Source: Thermoguttaceae bacterium (GTDB taxonomy: Bacteria > Planctomycetota > Planctomycetia > Pirellulales > Thermoguttaceae). From it: a stretch of DNA of 33,979 bases. The DNA is taken from positions 1 through 33,979 of the forward strand of contig JAGBAA010000049.1 in NCBI GenBank assembly GCA_017939795.1, in the 5' to 3' direction. Under the pieces are notes generated by a model. It ran no database searches. It was not told the origin of the DNA and saw nothing but the letters and a program-made list of their open reading frames with translations. Position numbers and translations under genes: made by a program. Of the stretch, positions 15,476-21,295 are shown piece by piece (the stretch's first letter is position 1; each line of letters opens with the position of its first letter).

Positions 15476-16007
15476 TAGAAAAGATTTTCTGAGGAGTGTT
15501 TTCCTATGGATCCTCTGTTTGATACCGGTACTTTTCATCCCGGGCTGCGGAGGCGGAAAGACATCCGCGATCCGTCAGGTGATCCGGCGCGATAAGGAAT
15601 TGAGCCAACACATTCAGCATCCATACTCATGGAACGGCAGCGGCTCCGGAGATGAATACATGGACAGATCAGCAGAAACGATCTTCTGGTATGTACAGGA
15701 AGCGCGCAAATTCGACACGTCTTCCGTACCTGTTGATTTTGCGATTGCCTATCGTGAACACCTTCGGGCATGGGAGTTTTTCGGACAGAATGTCAGGAAT
15801 CATCCTATCTACGGCACATTTACCAGTAATTTCCTCAAGGGTGCTTTACGCGGGCTAATGGGAGACGTCACAGGTGGTGCTCTGGAACAAGAAGCACTCT
15901 TCCAGAATTGGGAAACACAGCTCAAACAGGCGGACCAGGAGATCGAATCTACTTGGGAAGCAGTCCAGCAGTCCGCGATCCGACACGGCGTCAATGTGGG
16001 GCAGTAA
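15468..16007 (+). CDS. Small lipoprotein of unknown function in the Ub-like operon
   Basis: 179 residues; AAGGAG lies 7 nt before the ATG, inside the 3' end of the JAMM gene. The N-terminus has basic residues, a hydrophobic stretch and IPGC at 24-27, a lipobox-like site giving a lipidated Cys27 followed by Gly-Gly-Gly. Proline at -2 is uncommon. The rest is mostly helical, with a glycine-rich segment near 123-138 (FLKGALRGLMGDVTGGALEQE). I do not recognise the family. Tight overlap with the JAMM gene and a 2-bp gap to the protease gene indicate one transcript and a shared envelope task. It might be a periplasmic partner for the JAMM tail or a substrate of the pathway. Confidence 0.8.
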   Translation: MNSRKDFLRSVFLWILCLIPVLFIPGCGGGKTSAIRQVIRRDKELSQHIQHPYSWNGSGSGDEYMDRSAETIFWYVQEARKFDTSSVPVDFAIAYREHLRAWEFFGQNVRNHPIYGTFTSNFLKGALRGLMGDVTGGALEQEALFQNWETQLKQADQEIESTWEAVQQSAIRHGVNVGQ

Positions 16008-16009
16008 CC

Positions 16010-16909
16010 ATGAAGCACGACATCATTCAAATAACGGCGGAAGATCTTCGGGAGCCGGAGCCGGATCGGATCCGCGTCGAACTTCCGGAAGAGACTGTTC
16101 CGCCCGCGTTTTCGCCGTCTCCGGACAAAAAGAACGTTTCGCCTGTCTTTTCGCGCATTTTGACGTGGAAAAACGCTGCACTCTGTTCTTTGGGGATCCT
16201 CACGCTGGTGTGCCTCCTACTGACGGTCTCGATGACGAAAAACATTGGATCGATCGAGCAGCGTGTTGCCGAGCAGGCAAAAGAAAGCGTCGTGATCGTC
16301 ACGATGGAGGCTCCGGCAGACGGGTTCTGGGATTCTCTTGTGCGAGGGAACGAACAGGGCGTCGGGACCGGGATCGTCATCGCATCGAATCGGAGTCAGC
16401 AGCTGATCCTGACGAATCGGCACGTCGTTTTTGATTCACGCATGAGACCCGCAAGGAATCTCTACGTCACGACGCAGGACGAATCCACGGTCCCGGCACG
16501 GATCGCGGCACTTCCGAAAGATCCGGACATCGACCTCGCGCTGATCCTGGCCGATGCGATCCCGTCGATCCATCCTGTCTGGAAGATCGGAAAACTCAAA
16601 AACGTCCGCCAGGGAGACAAAGTGGTCGCGATCGGACACCCGCTCGGAATGGATTTTTCGATCACGAACGGTATCTGTTCCAGCATCCGCGACGACTTCC
16701 TCATTCAGCATTCCGCGGCGATCAACCCCGGAAACAGCGGCGGCCCCCTGCTCGACCAGAATGGACGGATCGTCGGCGTCAACACTTTCCTGATCGAGGA
16801 CTCCCAGGGGATCTTTTTTGCATTCCCCGCCGACTATGTCCGTCAACAACACGCATGGGAATTCTACGAAGACATTCGGGAACTCCTCAAAAAAGTCAAA
16901 TACGAATAA
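16010..16909 (+). CDS. Membrane-anchored trypsin-like (HtrA/S1C-type) serine protease without PDZ domain
   Basis: 299 residues from the ATG at 16010, 2 nt after the previous stop; upstream in-frame codons lie inside the lipoprotein gene. A cytoplasmic N-terminal tail of about 54 residues precedes one transmembrane segment (about 55-75), then a chymotrypsin-fold domain with His138 (LTNRHVVF), Asp175 (DIDLALIL) and Ser243 (NPGNSGGPLL). HtrA family members normally have one or two PDZ domains; none follows here, the protein ending about 25 residues after the catalytic domain. The tail begins HDIIQITAEDL, similar to motifs in E1, E2 and the FHA protein. It could cleave envelope proteins in response to a Ubl or phospho signal from inside. 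The catalytic assignment is firm; the role in the pathway is inferred. Confidence 0.9.
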   Translation: MKHDIIQITAEDLREPEPDRIRVELPEETVPPAFSPSPDKKNVSPVFSRILTWKNAALCSLGILTLVCLLLTVSMTKNIGSIEQRVAEQAKESVVIVTMEAPADGFWDSLVRGNEQGVGTGIVIASNRSQQLILTNRHVVFDSRMRPARNLYVTTQDESTVPARIAALPKDPDIDLALILADAIPSIHPVWKIGKLKNVRQGDKVVAIGHPLGMDFSITNGICSSIRDDFLIQHSAAINPGNSGGPLLDQNGRIVGVNTFLIEDSQGIFFAFPADYVRQQHAWEFYEDIRELLKKVKYE

Positions 16910-16929
16910 ACTCACGGAGAAAATAGAAA

Positions 16930-18174
16930 ATGAGCGACAAAATCAAGATCTCGTTCGACGATCTGAACTCGAGCAAAGTCGATGACGACCTCAAACGTCA
17001 GGATCTGCTCAACAGAATGCATCAGCACCAGCAGACCGTCGCGGCAAACACGACCCAGGCACAAATGATCCAGCACGCCCCGCGCGGCGGTTTTTTCAGA
17101 AACGCCATCGTCTATATGTTCCTCTTCGGCCTCCTCGGCGGGATCCTAGGCTGGGCCGGCGGGGAAGTTACGCAATATTATGAAGAACAAAATGATCTTT
17201 ACAAATTACAGAACTATTTCCTGCCGGTTATTGATTATTATCGTTCGCAGGGGTACACGGAAGAACAAATCGACCAAATAGTACTTAATGCAAAGGAAGA
17301 TCCGCAACTGCAAGGAAATTTTTATCTTCAGGAAAATAAAACAAATGCAGAAAAAGATGCACAGGCTGAAAAAGATGAAAAAGCACTTAAATTCTACCAA
17401 AGATGCTGGTACATCACGATTGCCGTATGTATTTCCGTTTTCCTTTCCTGCGCAGAAAGTATCATGGCCAAAAATTGGCATCAATGTCTCCAAAACGTGA
17501 TTTTGGGAATCATTCTTGGATTGATCGGCGGTTTCGTCGTCTCGCTGTTTGCAGACAAGGTGTACAATTACCTTCAGGGAGACCGCTCCATGGAGTTCAG
17601 CATGGCCCGTCAGGTCTTTGCCCGCAGTGTCGGCTGGGCCATTCTTGGTCTTTTCGTCGCGATCGCACCGGGGATCCTGATGCGGAGCTGGAAGAAATTC
17701 GCGCTTGGTCTGGCCGGCGGTCTGGTCGGCGGATTGATCGGCGGTCTCCTTTTCGACCTGATCTGCAATATTCTGAATCTTCAAAATGCAGTCATGGTCG
17801 CCCGATTTGTCGGCATCACGGCGTTCGGCACGCTCGCCGGCGCGGGAACGGCACTTCTGGAGAACGTCATCAAGCAGGGGTGGCTCAAGATCCAAGCGGG
17901 TCTCATCGCGGGGAAACAGTTCATCCTCTACAAAAATCCGACGACGATCGGAAGTTCCCCCAAATGCGACGTTTACCTGTTCAAGGATCCTTCTGTCGTC
18001 GGGATCCACGCGGCGATCCATGTTCGCGGAGGACGGTACATTCTCTGCTCGCAGACGGGGGCGGTCACGCTGGTGAACGGAACTCCGGTCATGGAAAAAA
18101 CGCTCAAAAACGGCGACATGATCCAGATCGGTTCCACGTCCATTCTGTTTGAAACCAAAAAAGCAGAGTCCTGA
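16930..18174 (+). CDS. Multi-pass membrane protein with C-terminal FHA domain
   Basis: 414 residues; GGAG lies upstream. The N-terminal tail contains DKIKISFDDL (3-12). Transmembrane segments are visible near 56-76, 160-177, 188-208, 232-252, 256-282 and 288-310, with glycine-rich GLxGGxxG faces. A hydrophilic Lys/Glu/Gln-rich loop (about 80-157) between the first two is encoded by clearly more AT-rich DNA. Residues about 325-408 form an FHA domain: IGSSPKCDVYLFKDPS, VGIHAAIHV and VNGTPV. Ser355, His360 and Asn383 fit the conserved pattern, but the usual Arg after Gly341 is Ser342. FHA domains bind phosphothreonine peptides, so this may link the ubiquitin-like pathway to Ser/Thr kinase signalling, with weakened or altered phosphate binding. 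Confidence 0.87.
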   Translation: MSDKIKISFDDLNSSKVDDDLKRQDLLNRMHQHQQTVAANTTQAQMIQHAPRGGFFRNAIVYMFLFGLLGGILGWAGGEVTQYYEEQNDLYKLQNYFLPVIDYYRSQGYTEEQIDQIVLNAKEDPQLQGNFYLQENKTNAEKDAQAEKDEKALKFYQRCWYITIAVCISVFLSCAESIMAKNWHQCLQNVILGIILGLIGGFVVSLFADKVYNYLQGDRSMEFSMARQVFARSVGWAILGLFVAIAPGILMRSWKKFALGLAGGLVGGLIGGLLFDLICNILNLQNAVMVARFVGITAFGTLAGAGTALLENVIKQGWLKIQAGLIAGKQFILYKNPTTIGSSPKCDVYLFKDPSVVGIHAAIHVRGGRYILCSQTGAVTLVNGTPVMEKTLKNGDMIQIGSTSILFETKKAES

Positions 18175-18179
18175 ATACC

Positions 18180-18635
18180 ATGAAACAGATCCTCTGTCCC
18201 CAATGCCGGGGAATTACGCAGAAAGAGCGCATCGTGCCGGGAGAGACCGTTCTCTGTGCCCAATGCGCTCACCCTCTGCTCAAAACATCCGAACACGACC
18301 TGATCGCAGACGTTCCGGACTGTCTCTACTGCAGTTCCGCCATTCAGGATGGAGACGTTTCCGTCTACTGTCCTGAATGCGGCGCAGAATTCCATCACGA
18401 ATGCTGGCTCGAAAATGAAGGATGCAGCACCTACGGCTGTACGCAGACCGGTGTTTTGAAATCGGCTCCGCTCAAAATCACTGCGGAAATGCTCGAACAG
18501 GCGGCGTACTCCGCAGACGTCCAGAGACGCACCTTCATCAACGGTATCCCGCAGCCCTCCGAACCAAATGGTCCCGGATGTTTCGGTGTCCTGCTCGTTT
18601 CGTTTCTATTCGTTTTCCTGATTTTCGGAGTTTGA
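18180..18635 (+). CDS. RING-like zinc protein 1, tail-anchored (candidate E3)
   Basis: 151 residues, 5 nt after the FHA stop. It begins with a zinc ribbon (C6, C9, C26, C29). A binuclear treble-clef/RING-like module follows, with ligands C48, C51, C64, C67, H72, C75, C82 and C87 (phrases CLYCSSAIQDGD, YCPECGAEFHHECW and GCSTYGC). This pattern fits prokaryotic RING-like families known from comparative genomics. SAPLKITAEMLEQ (95-107) resembles the short motif in partner proteins. The C-terminus is one hydrophobic segment (134-151), so the zinc modules face the cytoplasm as a tail-anchored protein. In this operon an E3 or E2-adapter role is the simplest reading. No ubiquitin-ligase activity is shown by sequence alone. 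Confidence 0.85.
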   Translation: MKQILCPQCRGITQKERIVPGETVLCAQCAHPLLKTSEHDLIADVPDCLYCSSAIQDGDVSVYCPECGAEFHHECWLENEGCSTYGCTQTGVLKSAPLKITAEMLEQAAYSADVQRRTFINGIPQPSEPNGPGCFGVLLVSFLFVFLIFGV

Positions 18636-18651
18636 TTTGATTTTCGGAGTT
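18619..18651 (+). repeat. 14-bp direct repeat at the RING1/RING2 junction
   Basis: TGATTTTCGGAGTT occurs at 18619-18632 (the last codons of RING-like protein 1) and again at 18638-18651. The second copy supplies the CGGAG ribosome-binding sequence of the next gene. Confidence 0.7.
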
Positions 18652-18655
18652 CAAG

Positions 18656-19417
18656 ATGAAAAAGATCCACTGCCTTTCCTGCGGACAAATCACCGACGTG
18701 CCGGTTATTCATCCCGGAGACACCGTCAGCTGTGAAAATTGCCGGGAAAAACTCGTTTCTGTCCCCGTCGGCGATACTTCCGGGCCCCTGCATCAGTGTG
18801 CGTACTGCAGCACGGAAGTCTCCGAGTCGGAAATCACGGTTTTCTGCCCGGAATGCGGAATGGAGTACCATCAGGAATGCTGGGAAGAAAATGAAGGCTG
18901 CGCCGCATACGGATGCCCCATGGAAAAAAACCGTTCTTCTGCCGTCAACACCATGACGCCCCCACCGATCCCTGGTTCTGCAGATCCATCCTCCTTCCTG
19001 AAGATCCCCATGCCGTCAAGTTCCGCAGCTCCGATCGGCCCCTCCGGAAAAATGTGGACCGAGTATCTTGAAAAAGGCCTCACGATCTTGTTCTACACAG
19101 CCGCCGTTCTGGTATCGGTCGGAGGCGCAGGCATTTTGCTCTTCGCGGCAGGAGTTTTTCTTTGCTGCCTCGGTTCGCTCCTCACCGGGAGCGTCATGTT
19201 CCTTTTCCTTTGGGACTCGGAAATTTCAGACTGGCTCTGGTTTGTGTCGCTCCTGGTCTCGATCCTCTACCTGATCGCCGGGATCTGCCTGGCAAATCGA
19301 AGAGGAAACGCCGCCGGAGACCTCCGGAAACTCTGGAACTATCTCACGGGATCCCTGACCAGATTCCGACAATCCAACACTTCTTCCGCCAAGAAAAAGA
19401 AAACGCCCATGAACTGA
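18656..19417 (+). CDS. RING-like zinc protein 2, polytopic (candidate E3)
   Basis: 253 residues. The first 90 residues parallel RING-like protein 1: zinc ribbon C6, C9, C26, C29, then C48, C51, C64, C67, H72, C75, C82, C87, every ligand at the same residue number. The motif YHQECWEENEGCAAYGC is close to FHHECWLENEGCSTYGC of its neighbour, which points to tandem duplication. A Pro/Ser linker (95-130) leads to hydrophobic segments at about 141-163, 165-186 and 192-213, ending with a basic tail (KKKKTPMN). The two proteins therefore pair the same zinc head with different membrane anchors, as expected for alternative E3-like receptors. It is the last gene of the operon; a hairpin overlaps its stop codon. 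Confidence 0.85.
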   Translation: MKKIHCLSCGQITDVPVIHPGDTVSCENCREKLVSVPVGDTSGPLHQCAYCSTEVSESEITVFCPECGMEYHQECWEENEGCAAYGCPMEKNRSSAVNTMTPPPIPGSADPSSFLKIPMPSSSAAPIGPSGKMWTEYLEKGLTILFYTAAVLVSVGGAGILLFAAGVFLCCLGSLLTGSVMFLFLWDSEISDWLWFVSLLVSILYLIAGICLANRRGNAAGDLRKLWNYLTGSLTRFRQSNTSSAKKKKTPMN

Positions 19418-19426
19418 GCGTTTTTT
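19400..19426 (+). terminator. Intrinsic terminator of the Ub-like operon
   Basis: AAAACGC (19400-19406) pairs with GCGTTTT (19418-19424) around an 11-nt loop and runs into TTTTTT. It overlaps the last codons and stop of RING-like gene 2. The stem is short and AT-rich, but position and T-run fit. Confidence 0.55.
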
Positions 19427-19450
19427 CAGGTTCTGTAAATTTTTTGTAGA

Positions 19451-19488
19451 TCGCGCGAAAATGTGAAAATTAAGACGCTTTCGCGCGA
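19451..19488. repeat. 10-bp inverted repeat downstream of the operon
   Basis: TCGCGCGAAA (19451-19460) and TTTCGCGCGA (19479-19488) are perfect complements with an 18-nt loop. There is no T-run, so it may be a backup terminator, an mRNA-end stabiliser or a binding site. Confidence 0.55.
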
Positions 19489-19533
19489 GCGGCGTTGGGA
19501 AAACCGGAACGATCAGGCTTGATGATCCATTTT

Positions 19534-19572
19534 TGGGGAATTTTTCTGGGAATTTTCCTGGGAATTTTTTAA
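19534..19572. repeat. Three short tandem copies of GGGAATTTT
   Basis: The sequence between 19534 and 19572 holds three consecutive copies of GGGAATTTTYCT-like units (about 13 bp each). It lies upstream of the AT-rich secreted protein gene. No function is assigned. Confidence 0.55.
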
Positions 19573-19662
19573 ATTTTGGCCAATTGAGTAACAAGCTCAC
19601 GTTCTATAGATAGAAGACTTTCGTCTTTGAAAAAATTAATTTACCCAATATGGAGAACCAAA

Positions 19663-20907
19663 ATGAAACAGATCCAATCTCGGTCCTTACTTTATTTTTT
19701 GATAGTTTGCGCAGTGATAACGTTCAGAGTGGATAACATTCTGGCTGACCAAAAGAAAACAGTCTCCCCCAAACCTGCCGAACCAACCTTCACAGTCGAT
19801 GGAATGGTTTTTCCTGCCTACCCGGAAGGATACAAAGAACTGGAAGCTCAAATCACAGAACTTGAACGCCAAATAGAGCTTTTGAGAATCGGTGATCGTA
19901 ACGAATTTTCTGACAAAAAATTAAAAGATAAAATCCAAACCGCGAAAAACGAACTGGATCGGCTGGCAAAAGCATGGGAAGTGCTGGAAAATGCCCGTAA
20001 AGAAAGTTGGAGCGGTCTGTCAGAAGATACCCAAAATAAATTGAACGCGAAAATTCAGGAAAATCCAAATCTAAAGGTTTATGACGTAAGAGATCTGCGT
20101 CCCAATGAGATGTCGTACAGAGTATTCGCGAAGATCATTGCAGACGGCAAAGCGGCGGCTGAAGCTCAAAAAAAACTGGAGATACCAAGACAAGAATACG
20201 AAAAACTCGTGGAAGAACTGGATAATTTCACGGATGATCTGATGGTAAAACTGGAAAGTGAAACCGCTGAAGCCAAGAAAAAGCTGAAAGTAAAAGTACA
20301 TGCCCATCTCGTTAAGATCATGACAAAAATCATTTCCAGACATCCGGATTTTGATAAATTCGAAGCGGAATTTCCTTTTGATGATTTAATTCCGGCTGTT
20401 TCTGATTTAAGTGAGCAAGCAACACCTTTTTACCAGACAAACACATCAGAAGACTATCTCTTTGGGATGTGTGAGTTTATTTGGATTTCCCGCCCCTGTG
20501 TTACGCAAAGTGAACCCGCACGGATCTATTTGAAATGCTGGACGGCATATATGCGTGGAAATTATGAAGAAGCTGAAAAATACGCAGGACCACTACTGCA
20601 AAAACACATAAATGAGGTAAAGACAGCCCCCCAAACAAGATTAAGGCCTGTGAATCCGAATTTTCAAGGTTTTATCGCATATGGAACAAGCTCTGATGAA
20701 GGTTTTAGGTTCTGGATCATACCTGGTGAAAATACAGAAATAGATCTTGAGCCGCGAACACTGAAAACGATGGAATTATTGGTCAGCGGTCTACTAGATG
20801 CTGCAGAAGGCTTCTTCTGGAATGGAATAACTATAAAAGATGCATCAGGCTGGAAGGTCGATTTAATGTGGGACCCAAAAGAGCTAGAGGAGCTTTTTGA
20901 GGACTAA
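19663..20907 (+). CDS. Secreted coiled-coil protein of unknown function, AT-rich
   Basis: 414 residues from the ATG at 19663 (GGAGA upstream); an in-frame TTG at 19627 lacks a binding site and would spoil the signal peptide. The signal peptide is MKQIQSRSLLYFLIVCAVITF to about NILA. Residues about 55-110 and 160-215 are heptad-like, rich in Glu, Lys and Leu, probably coiled coil. The C-terminal half has TPFYQTNTSEDYLFGMCEFIW and repeated EEAEKYAG-type helices reminiscent of TPR-like packing, but I recognise no family. Base composition is clearly lower in GC than the rest of the window. It lies 245 bp past the Ub-like operon behind hairpins, so co-transcription is unlikely. It could be an acquired gene. 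Confidence 0.75.
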   Translation: MKQIQSRSLLYFLIVCAVITFRVDNILADQKKTVSPKPAEPTFTVDGMVFPAYPEGYKELEAQITELERQIELLRIGDRNEFSDKKLKDKIQTAKNELDRLAKAWEVLENARKESWSGLSEDTQNKLNAKIQENPNLKVYDVRDLRPNEMSYRVFAKIIADGKAAAEAQKKLEIPRQEYEKLVEELDNFTDDLMVKLESETAEAKKKLKVKVHAHLVKIMTKIISRHPDFDKFEAEFPFDDLIPAVSDLSEQATPFYQTNTSEDYLFGMCEFIWISRPCVTQSEPARIYLKCWTAYMRGNYEEAEKYAGPLLQKHINEVKTAPQTRLRPVNPNFQGFIAYGTSSDEGFRFWIIPGENTEIDLEPRTLKTMELLVSGLLDAAEGFFWNGITIKDASGWKVDLMWDPKELEELFED

Positions 20908-21295
20908 ATCCGAATTTCGTGTCGTTCCTTTGACTAAATTCGCATGTAATTTTAGCTCGTTTCGTTTTGGGTACACAGTTTCCGCGGGCAGCTGAGTCGT
21001 GGCGTAAATCGGCATGGACAAAACTTCAAACAGACAGCGCGCCGAGGCATTGTGTACCTCTTTTTTCCAAAAAATATCGAACGGATCCCAGAATCCCCAT
21101 CCTTTCAGGAAAATTTCAAAGAAATCACCGCTTCCCCCGCGAAACTCCTTGACAACGCGCTTTTTCATGTTACAATGGTATTTACTGTAATGGTGTCTTT
21201 TGAATGAAAACAAGGTTTTTAGAGGCCGCCATCAGAGCCATGTTTTCCTATCAACTCGGGAAAACCGCTGTTATTTTCAAGATAAGGAGTTTTTT
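20908..21295. other. Intergenic region, 388 bp, with promoter and long-range inverted repeat
   Basis: No gene is supported. GGTACACA (20970-20977) is complementary to TGTGTACC (21051-21058), enclosing a GC-richer 73-bp island and followed by CTCTTTTTTCC. CGAATTT/GACTAAAT-like short repeats occur at 20903-20945. The promoter of the xylanase lies at 21149-21176. Confidence 0.4.
21149..21176 (+). promoter_or_regulatory. Promoter of the GH10 xylanase gene
   Basis: Consensus TTGACA (21149-21154), 16-bp spacer, TACAAT (21171-21176). The gene starts at 21296, leaving a leader of about 110 nt. Confidence 0.65.

Noticed and set aside
11817..19417. CBASS type II or ISG15-like bacterial Ubl defence system
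   Set aside because: No cGAS-like nucleotidyltransferase or effector is present, the E1 and E2 are separate genes, and the Ubl has one beta-grasp domain, not two. The relation to these systems is at family level only.
20884..21213. 109-codon minus-strand frame upstream of the xylanase as a small gene
   Set aside because: It overlaps the 3' end of the AT-rich gene and the xylanase promoter, has no ribosome-binding site and shows no recognisable family.
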